NCBI GenBank assembly: GCA_947477655.1
Contig: CANJTS010000001.1
Span: 62,001 to 126,000, forward strand
Length of the DNA: 64,000 nucleotides
Direction: 5' to 3'
Origin: CAILUG01 sp903844415
GTDB taxonomy: Bacteria; Pseudomonadota; Gammaproteobacteria; Pseudomonadales; Pseudohongiellaceae
Program-made: the position numbers and the translations under genes
Part shown: in pieces, positions 8,847 to 17,787 of the stretch
How positions within the stretch are numbered: position 1 is the stretch's first letter
How the letters are laid out: the number at the start of each line of letters is the position of its first letter
The notes under the pieces: generated by a model
Told to the model about the DNA's origin: nothing
The model's input: the letters and a program-made list of their open reading frames with translations, nothing else
Databases searched by the model: none

Positions 8847-10745
8847 ATGTCTCATCAATCAGACTTAATCAGTACCGATATCAATGCCTATCTTGCCCAG
8901 CACGAACGCAAGGATTTATTGCGCCTGCTGACCTGTGGCAGCGTCGACGACGGTAAAAGCACATTGATTGGCCGTCTTCTACACGACACCCACATGATTT
9001 ATGAAGATCAGCTGGAGTCCATCAAGACGGACAGTATCAAATCCGGAACCACCGGTGATAAGTATGATCTTGCACTGTTAACCGATGGACTACAGGCAGA
9101 ACGCGAACAAGGAATTACCATAGACGTTGCCTATCGTTATTTCTCGACAGCAAAACGGAAATTCATAATTGCTGATACTCCAGGCCACGAGCAATACACT
9201 CGCAACATGGCAACTGGCGCCTCTAATTGTGAACTTGCGATCATTTTGATCGATGCACGTTATGGCGTCATGACGCAAACACGTCGACATACTTTCATAG
9301 CCAGCCTGCTGGGTATTCGCCACATTATCGTGGCCATAAACAAGATGGATTTAATGAATTTTGATGTAAATGTTTTCGAAAACATTCGCCAGAGTTATCT
9401 CGATTTTACTCAAGATCTGGATGCCGGTGAGCTGACATTTATCCCTATATCAGCGTTGAATGGAGACAATGTTGTGCATCCGAGTTTGCATATGCATTGG
9501 TATGAGGGTGACACCCTGATGTCCATACTGGAAAACGTCAAAATTACCGCCGACAAAAACATCACCGACTTCCGGTTCCCGGTGCAATACGTAAACCGCC
9601 CCAACCTTTATTTTCGTGGATATTGCGGCACGATAGCGTCCGGAATTGTACGTAAAGGAGATTTGATAACAGCATTGCCATCTGGCAAATCTAGCCGCGT
9701 TAAATCCATTGTTACTTATGACGAGGAATTGGAACAGGCCCACATTCAGATGGCAGTAACTCTGACACTAGAAACTGAAATTGATATCAGTCGTGGCGAT
9801 CTGTTAGTACATGGTGATAATTTGCCGGTCTCTCGCGATTTAGTTACTGCAACTATTGTCTGGATGAGTGAAAGCACTATGCTGCCCGGCAAACAATATG
9901 ATTTCAAACATTGCAGTCGAGCCTTAACAGGTCAGATAAGTACTCTTCATCACAAGATTGACATTAATACGCTGGAAAAAATGCCGGCTCTTGTGTTGGA
10001 GCTTAACGAAATTGGTTTGTGTGACGTAGCCTTTAATCAAACCCTGCATTTCGATCCCTACCAAAGCAACAGTAGCACCGGTGCCTTTATAATCATTGAC
10101 CGACTCACCAACGTTACTGTTGGAGCTGGCATGATCGGAGGTGACGCTAAATCTGGCCACCATGAAATTGACAAGAAAGGTTATGTATCACAGGAAGAGC
10201 GCGCCGCACGTTACGGCCAAAAACCTGTCACTGTTATGTTTATTGGGCTTTCTGGATCTGGCAAAACTACCTTAGCACACGCTCTGGAGCGGCGCCTGTT
10301 CAACCAGGGAAGACTCGGCTCGGTCCTTGATGGCAAATTAATGCGCATGGGTATAAGCAAAGACCTGCCTCACGATGCCGCAGGTCGCGCTGAAAATCTA
10401 CGACGTAGCGCTTATATTGCTCGCTATTTGAATGAATCTGGCATGATCTGCTGCGCCGCTTTCGTTGCCTCCAGTGCAGATGCTCGTGAACATGCTATTA
10501 GTGTCATCGGAGATGCAAACTGTATTCTTGTCTATCTCAATCCACCGTTAAATGTATGCAAAATTCGCGACCCGAGCGGGTTATATGCTGCTGATTTACT
10601 CCACGCAAGTGGTAATGTACCAGGCATCTCTTTTCCTTTTGAAGAACCTAATAATGCAAATTTAATTCTGCCAACCCACGAACTAAGCGTGGAAGAATGT
10701 ATTGATCGAGTATTAAATGTTTTGAAAGAAAAGTCTGTGCTCTAA
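8847..10745 (+). CDS. cysN: Bifunctional sulfate adenylyltransferase GTPase / APS kinase (CysNC)
   Basis: A 632-residue fusion. CysN (residues 1-about 455) is the EF-Tu-like GTPase that drives APS synthesis: G1 GSVDDGKST (31-39), G3 DTPGHEQ, G4 NKMD. CysC (about 460-632) is the APS kinase with P-loop GLSGSGKT (467-474). The CysC region usually written DGDNxR, which contacts APS, reads DGKLMR here (495-500), so the second Asp and the Asn are replaced. The rest (RAENLRR, RDPSGLY) looks normal. With cysD this gives sulfate to PAPS for assimilation. Confidence 0.94.
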   Translation: MSHQSDLISTDINAYLAQHERKDLLRLLTCGSVDDGKSTLIGRLLHDTHMIYEDQLESIKTDSIKSGTTGDKYDLALLTDGLQAEREQGITIDVAYRYFSTAKRKFIIADTPGHEQYTRNMATGASNCELAIILIDARYGVMTQTRRHTFIASLLGIRHIIVAINKMDLMNFDVNVFENIRQSYLDFTQDLDAGELTFIPISALNGDNVVHPSLHMHWYEGDTLMSILENVKITADKNITDFRFPVQYVNRPNLYFRGYCGTIASGIVRKGDLITALPSGKSSRVKSIVTYDEELEQAHIQMAVTLTLETEIDISRGDLLVHGDNLPVSRDLVTATIVWMSESTMLPGKQYDFKHCSRALTGQISTLHHKIDINTLEKMPALVLELNEIGLCDVAFNQTLHFDPYQSNSSTGAFIIIDRLTNVTVGAGMIGGDAKSGHHEIDKKGYVSQEERAARYGQKPVTVMFIGLSGSGKTTLAHALERRLFNQGRLGSVLDGKLMRMGISKDLPHDAAGRAENLRRSAYIARYLNESGMICCAAFVASSADAREHAISVIGDANCILVYLNPPLNVCKIRDPSGLYAADLLHASGNVPGISFPFEEPNNANLILPTHELSVEECIDRVLNVLKEKSVL

Positions 10746-10863
10746 AAAAATCATTGGTAGTGGTGCGTTTTTTTAGATGCAAAATATATTCGGCACAATT
10801 GTCTGTTGTGTTGCTGCAATTAACTTCTTTGCAACAGTCGATTGATGAAAAGACCTGTTGACG

Positions 10864-11499
10864 TCATAAAATTTTAGTTTGATTACAAAAAGCTTGCATA
10901 AAATCTTCCACTGCCTCGTTACAGCTTAGACTTATTTCTTCTGAACTCAATTTTTCCTGCACGCCGCACTCCCGTTGCAGCATAGTGCGATGCAACACAA
11001 CTGCAACAAAGTAACGACTGAGCTTGGTCGCTGAAAAACTTGTTACAGGCTGGTAATGCTCGAATAGTCTTACCAAATTCTGATAGGCAATCTCTGGCCC
11101 CGCCATAAAATAATGTATGCCCACTTTTGAACCGTTGGCCGACATCTGGAAAATCAATCTGCGTAATGCAAGCGTACGATCGATGGAAGCCACGCGTAAT
11201 GTTGCTTCTGCTACACTGAAGAGAGCCTGTTGCAAAGTCCTGCCTTGAAACTGGCTTATAGTTTCAAGCATGCACTTTTTGTACAACTCCAGTTCACGCT
11301 CAACCACTGCCAGAAAAAGATCCTCCTTACTGCCGAAATAACGGTAGATAGACTCCTTTGATATGCACGCTTCCCGCGCCATAACATTAATACTAGTGCC
11401 ATCGAATCCTTTGCTGAGAAATGTTTCACTAGCAATATCGAGGACTTCCTCCCTCTTGTCCGTTGTTCTATTTTTCTGAATGATTGAGGCTTCTGTCAT
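10864..11499 (-). CDS. TetR/AcrR-family transcriptional regulator
   Basis: A 211-residue one-component repressor. The N-terminal helix-turn-helix (about residues 15-65) has the family pattern: IASETFLSKGFDGTSINVMA, then ISKESIYRYFGSKEDLF. The C-terminal ligand-binding half is not assignable to a known subfamily. A perfect 10-base palindrome lies about 150 bases upstream (11649-11658) and could be its operator. The TonB receptor gene behind it and the acyl-CoA dehydrogenase beyond are candidate targets; this is inference from position only. Confidence 0.9.
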   Translation of the reverse strand: MTEASIIQKNRTTDKREEVLDIASETFLSKGFDGTSINVMAREACISKESIYRYFGSKEDLFLAVVERELELYKKCMLETISQFQGRTLQQALFSVAEATLRVASIDRTLALRRLIFQMSANGSKVGIHYFMAGPEIAYQNLVRLFEHYQPVTSFSATKLSRYFVAVVLHRTMLQRECGVQEKLSSEEISLSCNEAVEDFMQAFCNQTKIL

Positions 11500-11615
11500 A
11501 GGGGTACTACCTGTTTATTTAATACTTGTACGCAGTCAGCTGGATAACACTGCTTTACGGTGAGGCAAAAATTTAGTCCTAAAATATCGACACGAGGGCA
11601 CTTACAAATTAAAAC

Positions 11616-11658
11616 TTGACGCAGAATGATAACACCTTTACTATACGTACCGTACGGT
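11616..11658 (+). promoter_or_regulatory. Promoter with overlapping TetR-like operator palindrome
   Basis: On the plus strand TTGACG (11616-11621) is 17 bases from TACTAT (11639-11644). The perfect palindrome ACCGTACGGT (11649-11658) lies at the expected start point. On the minus strand the same place offers TATAGT (11645-11640) upstream of tetR, with the palindrome between -10 and -35. This resembles a divergent autoregulated TetR-family control region. Confidence 0.45.
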
Positions 11659-11859
11659 TCGGTTCGGATTGGCGCCACTAGGTAGAAACAGTACCTGTAG
11701 ATGATCTTTCCGGGCTTCGTTTGCCCGTATACATGCGGGTTTCTGTCAAAATCGTCTTTTCTGAAGTATGTAGTAGATAAGTCGATTTTGATAGCAATCT
11801 GCCCACAGTCCCCTCTGAAAGGCCCCGGAAAATGTAGTTTTATTCCGGGGCTTTTTTTT
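11651..11859 (+). ncRNA. Candidate small RNA (about 210 nt) divergent from tetR
   Basis: The transcript is inferred from a promoter-like element ending at 11644 and a strong intrinsic terminator ending at 11859. Between them lie two small GC hairpins (around 11710-11740) and a 9-bp stem, TCAAAATCG (11746-11754) pairing with CGATTTTGA (11783-11791). The only long open frame from an ATG (11701) runs straight through the terminator and has no ribosome-binding site, so a protein is unlikely. No known sRNA family was recognised. Confidence 0.38.
11822..11859 (+). terminator. Rho-independent terminator on the plus strand
   Basis: A perfect 9-bp stem (GCCCCGGAA 11822-11830, TTCCGGGGC 11843-11851) with a 12-base loop is followed directly by eight Ts. 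On the minus strand no T-run follows, so it acts on plus-strand transcription although no plus-strand gene lies upstream of it before cysNC. Confidence 0.88.
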
Positions 11860-12049
11860 AACTCCTTTTTTCATTAACTTACCAGAATCTTCTCTAGAAT
11901 CGCAACTTACGTGCCACCTACAGCCCCATGAACTGCAGTAAATAGCCAACCCAGGGGAGACACTTGCTAGAGACAACTTTCTTTATAAACTGCAACAATA
12001 CAAACCCTGCACATAGGACTGCAATAGCAGAGTTAATCCTGCAATTTTT

Positions 12050-14128
12050 TTAAAACTTCTGGCCAATGGTGAAATATAAGCTTGCTGGTTCACCCACAAA
12101 ATAACGCTCATTGCCAAACGCAAAATCTGCTCGTTCTGCATAATTTGCATCTAACAAATTAGTCACCCGCGCACCGTAGTACCAACGCTCGCCCCAGGTT
12201 GCCTGATAACGCAGATTAACCAAGTCGTGGCCTTTGTACTCTGCTGTATTTGCCTCATCGGTAAAATATGAATCCATGTGCACAACTTCCAACTCCAAAC
12301 TTCTGGCAGTGCTGATTTGCCATAGTAGTTGAGTACTACCGGTCAACCGGGGGGAAGTATCAATATCCAATCCTGCCAACTGCACAGCTCCAGGATTTAC
12401 ATTACCCTCATAGGTGTGGCGTGCATAAGCTAGCGCCAGGCTTAAACTAAAGGCATCTGTAATTGCTAATACGCCGTTCAGCTCCACTCCTCTATGTTTG
12501 GTTTGAGCCCCGCTGATATTAATACGGTTGCTGTTTTGAATGATTACATTGTCTTTATCCATGTGATAAGCAGAAATAGCATAACTCATGCGATTTACAT
12601 TACCCCGATAACCGATTTCCAAATTTTTCGCTTCTTCTGAACCAAGATCGGCTACATTCTGGGTGCCCTGCAAACGATAGATCTCACCGGTATCCGGAGC
12701 ACGAAATGCTTGTGCCAGATTCACGAACACTTGTTGGGTAGTATTGAAATCATAAATCCAACCCAGTTGCGCGGATGTGTTCTCAAAATCGTCGGAGCGG
12801 TCGGCAGGTCGGTTGAATCTGCAGCCACCAAAACCACAAGCTGTGCCGTCTTGTTTTACCCGACCATCCAGCATGAGGTTGTCATAATCGAATTCCAGTG
12901 TTTCATAGCGCACACCCAACGATAACTGGTTCTTGTCATTTAACTGAATCCGCATATGCACATAAGGCGACAACATGCGTGCATCCACTTTGTAATCGTA
13001 GTGTTTACCTATTGGAATAGTGCCAACCACTGCAGCAGTACCAATGGCAAGTACACTTTGCGTTTCCCGCAGATAACCCTCAGTGGTTTCCATATCAATG
13101 CCGGTTTGCCACTGGATTTTTCCTGCTCCGTTATTAACGAACATGGTTTGGAGGCCATAAGATACCTGGCCATTTTCTTCTAGAGGAATGCCAGGCAAAA
13201 AATGTTGTAGGAAGGTCATTTCTGTTTGTCTGCGATAGGGTGTTAGTTGCCAAGTGCCATAATCTGTTTCAATTTGTATACGGGAACTCAAACGATAAGA
13301 TGATGCATCACGGAAAGATTCCGGATTAGGGTTGAGACGTTTCTGTTTATCATCCTTGTAGGCCGACGGACCCTGAATAAAACCAGCAGTTTCCTGATTG
13401 AGATTGGTTGCGTTAAAACTTGTAGCAACGGTGACATTTTCAAAAGTATAACCATGTTGCAAACTGAATTTCTGTTGTCCGAATCCTGAATCGTCTTTGT
13501 AGCCACCATCAGACGCGCCATTAAAACTTGCACGAAATCCCTGATGCTCGCTGGAATTGCTATATGTACCTTGCACCCGGTTATAACTATGGGGTCCTAT
13601 TTCGTAGCCCAAATCGGCACTTTCAGTTTCACTGATGCTGTCACTGACAATATTGATAGCGCCATGTAAAGCATTGGCCCCATATAGAACACTACCTGGC
13701 CCACGAATCACTTCGATGGAACCTGCTTGTTCACTGTTGGCTTCAAAAATTTCATTCACATTACAAAAGCCGGACGCGCGTAAGGGGATTCCATCTAACG
13801 CCATTTGAAATGCGCCACAACTGCCAGCACCAGTAAGTACTGGCGATCGGATTGCCGTCAGGCTTTCCTGACCATTACCGCGACTGATCCAGGTACCTGG
13901 CACTCGTACCAAGGTTTCGTTGATGTGCACATGCCGGACAGAATCTAGAACATCTCTATTAACGGAAAAAATACTGGCAGGTATATCTCTTAAGGCACTG
14001 CGTTGACGATCGGCAGTGACCACAATCGATTCAAGCTGATTGGGTTGAGCTAATGCGGCGTGCCCTGCGATTGTCATTGCAATGACGACAGTGAGGGGCT
14101 TGAGTGTTGTTTGATAGTTAAAATTCAT
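12050..14128 (-). CDS. TonB-dependent outer-membrane receptor
   Basis: A 692-residue receptor. A signal peptide ends near AALAQ (about residue 28), followed by a TonB box-like ESIVVTA. The plug domain follows (about 35-160; GPGSVLYGANALHGAINIVS is the typical plug end), then a beta-barrel ending in aromatic FTIGQKF. AAGGA lies 6 bases before the ATG. Two cysteines in the plug (GSCGAF and GFCNVNE) may form a disulfide. The substrate cannot be read from sequence; there is no riboswitch-like leader. Neighbours (TetR, acyl-CoA and aldehyde dehydrogenases) hint at a lipid, terpenoid or aromatic substrate, but that is only a guess. Confidence 0.92.
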   Translation of the reverse strand: MNFNYQTTLKPLTVVIAMTIAGHAALAQPNQLESIVVTADRQRSALRDIPASIFSVNRDVLDSVRHVHINETLVRVPGTWISRGNGQESLTAIRSPVLTGAGSCGAFQMALDGIPLRASGFCNVNEIFEANSEQAGSIEVIRGPGSVLYGANALHGAINIVSDSISETESADLGYEIGPHSYNRVQGTYSNSSEHQGFRASFNGASDGGYKDDSGFGQQKFSLQHGYTFENVTVATSFNATNLNQETAGFIQGPSAYKDDKQKRLNPNPESFRDASSYRLSSRIQIETDYGTWQLTPYRRQTEMTFLQHFLPGIPLEENGQVSYGLQTMFVNNGAGKIQWQTGIDMETTEGYLRETQSVLAIGTAAVVGTIPIGKHYDYKVDARMLSPYVHMRIQLNDKNQLSLGVRYETLEFDYDNLMLDGRVKQDGTACGFGGCRFNRPADRSDDFENTSAQLGWIYDFNTTQQVFVNLAQAFRAPDTGEIYRLQGTQNVADLGSEEAKNLEIGYRGNVNRMSYAISAYHMDKDNVIIQNSNRINISGAQTKHRGVELNGVLAITDAFSLSLALAYARHTYEGNVNPGAVQLAGLDIDTSPRLTGSTQLLWQISTARSLELEVVHMDSYFTDEANTAEYKGHDLVNLRYQATWGERWYYGARVTNLLDANYAERADFAFGNERYFVGEPASLYFTIGQKF

Positions 14129-14207
14129 TAGTATTCCTTAGAGATTTTTTATACCGGTAAGTGTGAGAATATCAGCTTAAAAATAGTAGCAAGACAAAAT
14201 AAAGCAC

Positions 14208-14229
14208 TCACTTGCCGCCATGCAAGTGA
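14208..14229. promoter_or_regulatory. Inverted repeat in the divergent TonB receptor / acyl-CoA dehydrogenase region
   Basis: TCACTTGC (14208-14215) and GCAAGTGA (14222-14229) form a perfect 8-bp inverted repeat with 6-base spacing, midway in the 173-base divergent region. Its size suits a dimeric regulator such as a TetR protein. It has no T-run and is unlikely to be a terminator. Confidence 0.35.
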
Positions 14230-14301
14230 CTGCCTGATAAATGCTGGATATGTGACAATGGGCAATTACACCACAGCAACCCCAAGAAAGAAATTTCAAC
14301 C

Positions 14302-15999
14302 ATGTTTAATCCACAATTACAAACCGAAGCTTTGTATTTTCAACTGAAAAGTCTTGTCGATTTTACCAAGTTGCAAAACTATCCGATCTTTTCGCATGTA
14401 GATTTGTCAACATGCCAAATGATGCTCGAACAAGCCGCTGACTTTGCTATTGATCGTTTAACACCGCTTGCTGCCTTTGGTGATATTGCAGGATGTACCT
14501 TGCTAGAAGGCAGCGTCAAATTGCCCGCTGGCACAAAAGAAGTTTATAACGAATGGTGCGAGCTTGGATTCCCAGGTCTGGGTTTGCCTCTAGAGCATAG
14601 GGGTCTGGGGTTTCCCCGCCTTGTATTTAGTGCAGTTCAAGAATTGTGTGACGGAGCCAATCTTGCCTTTGGCATGTTGGCTATTAGTATACGTTGTGCA
14701 GCACTTGCGTTAATAAAAAGCGGGAGTAGTGAACTGCAATCACGCTGGGTTCCGGGTTTAGTCAGTGGTGAAATATCCAGCACCATCGTGATAAGCGAAC
14801 CTCAAGCTGGTTCAGATGTTGGCAGGATTCTTACTGCAGCCCAGCCCCAAGATGATGGCAGTTGGTTAATCACTGGCTCTAAAATCTGGATTTCCTATGG
14901 AGATCACGACGCCACAGGGCAAATTCTGCATCTAGTTTTGGCCCGCGTTCCTAATGGCGAAAGTGGTACACGCAGTCTTGGTTTATTTGCAGTGCCAAAA
15001 TATCTGGACGACTACTCCAGCAAAAATGGCAGCAGTGTATTACGCCTTGAACACAAGATGGGCTTACATGCGTCACCTACTTGCGTACTGGATTTTAAAG
15101 ATGCCCGCGGCGAGCTGATTGGCGAATCCGGTCGTGGCTTGCAGGCATTATTTGTAATGATGAATGCGATGCGACTGGCAGTTTCAGTGCAAGGTTGTGC
15201 AGTCGCAAATGTCGCTACTTTACATGCTATTGCTTACGCACAAGAACGCCCCCAGGGGGGGCATCCACTACGCAAACCAGTCATGATCTCCGAGCACCCG
15301 GATGTGCGACGTATGTTGCTGGAAATGACCGCAGAAAGTGAATTAATCCGTGCCCTAGCACTACGAACCGCACTTTGTCTTGACCTAGCAGAAGCCGAAA
15401 CATCTGATTTTTGGCAAAGCCTTGGAGAACTCATGTTGCCGATTGCAAAAACTATCAGTGCCGAAACTGCTTTTGCAGTTGCTAATCAGGGTATCCAAGT
15501 ACTTGGAGGTTATGGCTATACTAGTGATTATCCTCTCGAAAGACTGACACGTGATGTACGGGTGTGCGCCATCTTTGAAGGCACCAGTGGGATCCAAGCT
15601 CTGGATTTTCTCAAACGTAAAGTGCTGGCGAATAAGGGGGCTGTGTTACAGCAGTTAATCGGATTGATTAAACACGAAACTGCAACAGTCACATCCCCGT
15701 TTTCCCAACCGTTGCACGCTTTGTTACCTCTGTTGCAAAATACTTTGGCAACTCTGATGAAAAAAAATGCAAATGCTGCCTCGCCTGAGGATGGTGCTTA
15801 TGCGTTTCTCCAATTAAACGGCCTGCTGATCCACGCTTGGAATGGGCATACTTTATACAACGCAGCAACTGGCAGTTCTGCTCATCAGCAAAAACTACGG
15901 GCAGCTCTGGAACTTTACGCAGGCAGTCTTGTGGCCAAAGCCCAATTGTGGGCTACCAAAGCATGCCAATCTTTACCTGCTTATTTGTTGAATAAATAG
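14302..15999 (+). CDS. Acyl-CoA dehydrogenase
   Basis: A 565-residue flavoenzyme that would oxidise an acyl-CoA to the 2,3-enoyl-CoA. The order is an N-terminal helical domain with an extra segment, a middle beta domain (VISEPQAGSDVG, then GSKIWISYGDHD), a C-terminal helical domain with GYGYTSDYPLERLTRD, and IFEGTSGIQ, whose Glu is the usual catalytic base. About 140 C-terminal residues extend past the core, as in the long FadE-like acyl-CoA dehydrogenases with a C-terminal extension. It is divergent from the TonB receptor. Substrate chain length is not predictable here. Confidence 0.92.
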   Translation: MFNPQLQTEALYFQLKSLVDFTKLQNYPIFSHVDLSTCQMMLEQAADFAIDRLTPLAAFGDIAGCTLLEGSVKLPAGTKEVYNEWCELGFPGLGLPLEHRGLGFPRLVFSAVQELCDGANLAFGMLAISIRCAALALIKSGSSELQSRWVPGLVSGEISSTIVISEPQAGSDVGRILTAAQPQDDGSWLITGSKIWISYGDHDATGQILHLVLARVPNGESGTRSLGLFAVPKYLDDYSSKNGSSVLRLEHKMGLHASPTCVLDFKDARGELIGESGRGLQALFVMMNAMRLAVSVQGCAVANVATLHAIAYAQERPQGGHPLRKPVMISEHPDVRRMLLEMTAESELIRALALRTALCLDLAEAETSDFWQSLGELMLPIAKTISAETAFAVANQGIQVLGGYGYTSDYPLERLTRDVRVCAIFEGTSGIQALDFLKRKVLANKGAVLQQLIGLIKHETATVTSPFSQPLHALLPLLQNTLATLMKKNANAASPEDGAYAFLQLNGLLIHAWNGHTLYNAATGSSAHQQKLRAALELYAGSLVAKAQLWATKACQSLPAYLLNK

Positions 16000-16090
16000 G
16001 GTTTGATCTTGCTAGGGCTATCCTTTAAGTTACAAGGGTCTGATTCTTGGTCAAAAAATCATATAACAACAACACGTACAGGAGCATCCC

Positions 16091-17536
16091 ATGCAAGATT
16101 ATCAACTGTTTATCGATAACGAATATACTTCTTCAGCTTCTGGTGTTTACACCGACGACATGAACCCCGCCACAAATACGGTTTACGCTCGGGTGCAGAA
16201 TGCAGGCAAGGGGGATTTAGAGCGAATTCTGGCTTCTTCCGCCAAAGCATTTCAAACATGGAAAGATGTAGCCCCCTCTGCACGGGAAAAATTATTGCTG
16301 AAAGTGGCTGACTTGATGGAAGCTCGCTCGAAAGAGTTAGCCGAAGTCTTGATTGATGAAGCAGGATCAACACTGCTCAAGGCCGGTTACGAAACCCACC
16401 ACACACCTACTTTTGTGCGTTCTATGGCGGGTGAATGCCGTCGGGTAAAAGGTGAGACTTATCTGTCGGATTATCCAGGAGTGAAATCCTATTATATCCG
16501 TCGCCCACTGGGTGTGGTGTTGGCCATCGCACCATTTAATTTCCCCCTGCTCCTGGGTATACGCAAAATTGGCTTTGCCTTGGCAGCAGGAAATACCGTG
16601 ATTTTGAAACCCTCTGAAATGACTCCAGTTATTGGCCTAAAAATCGGCGAACTGTTTCGTGATGCCGGTTTTCCACCAGGTGTAGTCAATGTAATTCCTG
16701 CAATGGGTGCTGAACTTGGCGACGGCTTGATTACTGACCAGCGCGTAAGATTTGTAACTTTCACCGGCTCTACCAAAGTAGGTCGTCAGGTAGGGGCCGT
16801 TGCTGCTGCAAATGGCAAACGCTTTGCCTTGGAAATGGGCGGCAAGAATCCCATTATTGTTCTCAATGATGCGGATATCGACTACGCCGTAAACACAGCT
16901 GCGTTCAGCAACTATATGCATCAAGGACAGATTTGTATGACGGGTTCCCGCGTAATTGTCGAAGCCGGCATCTACGACGAATTCTGCAAACGCTTTGCCA
17001 CCAAGGTTGCAGCGCTTAAATATGGCAGCAATCCACGCGAGCCTGGTCTCATCGTGGGGCCCTTGATTCGCAACACACAAGCACCTTTCATTAAAGACCA
17101 GGTAGATAAAGCGGTCGCGCAAGGTGCCCGTTTACTTGCCGGTGGCAGCCACGACGGTAACGTATTCCAACCTACCGTAGTTGCGGATGTCACCCAACAG
17201 ATGAGCATCTTCAAAACCGAGTGTTTTGGTCCGGTGGCCTCTGTGATCAAAGCCAACGATCATTTACACGCACTGGCATTGGCCAACGATGCCGATTATG
17301 GTTTGTCCTCTGCAGTGATAACCAACGATCTGCAAAAAGCCATCGCAATCTCCGAAGGCATAGAGGCAGGCATGATTCACATCAATGGCCCCTGCGTACG
17401 CGATGAACCAGTGATCCCTTTTGGTGGCGTAAAAGGCAGTGGTACTGGTCGTGAAGGCGGACATTTCTCCATCGATGAAATGACGGAATTAAAATGGGTC
17501 ACCATTCAGACGGGGCAGAACAAATATCCATTCTGA
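16091..17536 (+). CDS. NAD(P)-dependent aldehyde dehydrogenase, aromatic-aldehyde type
   Basis: A 481-residue aldehyde dehydrogenase with general base Glu248 (LEMGGKNP) and nucleophile Cys282 (GQICMTGSR); PFNFP and FTGSTKVGR are cofactor-site motifs, and it ends in the usual TELKWVTIQ. CAGGAG lies 6 bases upstream of the ATG. The overall pattern is close to vanillin, benzaldehyde or salicylaldehyde dehydrogenases, but substrate is not settled by these motifs. It follows the acyl-CoA dehydrogenase by 91 bases in the same direction and may share its regulation. Confidence 0.9.
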   Translation: MQDYQLFIDNEYTSSASGVYTDDMNPATNTVYARVQNAGKGDLERILASSAKAFQTWKDVAPSAREKLLLKVADLMEARSKELAEVLIDEAGSTLLKAGYETHHTPTFVRSMAGECRRVKGETYLSDYPGVKSYYIRRPLGVVLAIAPFNFPLLLGIRKIGFALAAGNTVILKPSEMTPVIGLKIGELFRDAGFPPGVVNVIPAMGAELGDGLITDQRVRFVTFTGSTKVGRQVGAVAAANGKRFALEMGGKNPIIVLNDADIDYAVNTAAFSNYMHQGQICMTGSRVIVEAGIYDEFCKRFATKVAALKYGSNPREPGLIVGPLIRNTQAPFIKDQVDKAVAQGARLLAGGSHDGNVFQPTVVADVTQQMSIFKTECFGPVASVIKANDHLHALALANDADYGLSSAVITNDLQKAIAISEGIEAGMIHINGPCVRDEPVIPFGGVKGSGTGREGGHFSIDEMTELKWVTIQTGQNKYPF

Positions 17537-17787
17537 GTTACAGACTTGAAATACTAAGGGGCACTTTGTAGTAGCCCCTAAGTATTGACTACGAATTGCC
17601 GAGTTGATTCTGTGCGTGTATATCCGTTTTTTTGAAGTTACTGCAGACTTTTTCTGCGCAAAGCTAACTTCAAGATAAGCGTGGTTTGTTTGTCGACATA
17701 GATTCCGCAAGTTGCACAACGAATTTACCTGCTGTGTTGGATAATTTGCGGTAACGACTCAGGAGTAAAAATTCTTTGCGGAGCAAG

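Larger units (their letters stand above)
11500..12049. other. tetR upstream region with possible non-coding transcription unit
   Basis: About 550 bases between tetR and the 3' end of the TonB receptor gene, with no convincing protein gene. It contains a plus-strand promoter-like element (11616-11644), a perfect palindrome (11649-11658), several hairpins and a strong plus-strand terminator (11822-11859). 11860-12049 shows nothing recognisable. Confidence 0.5.

Noticed and set aside
11701..11976. Open frames on both strands of the tetR upstream region
   Set aside because: They cross the strong terminator, lack ribosome-binding sites and show no family pattern.
17560..17585. AGGGGC/GCCCCT hairpin after the aldehyde dehydrogenase
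   Set aside because: A six-base stem with an 11-base loop and no T-run on either strand.
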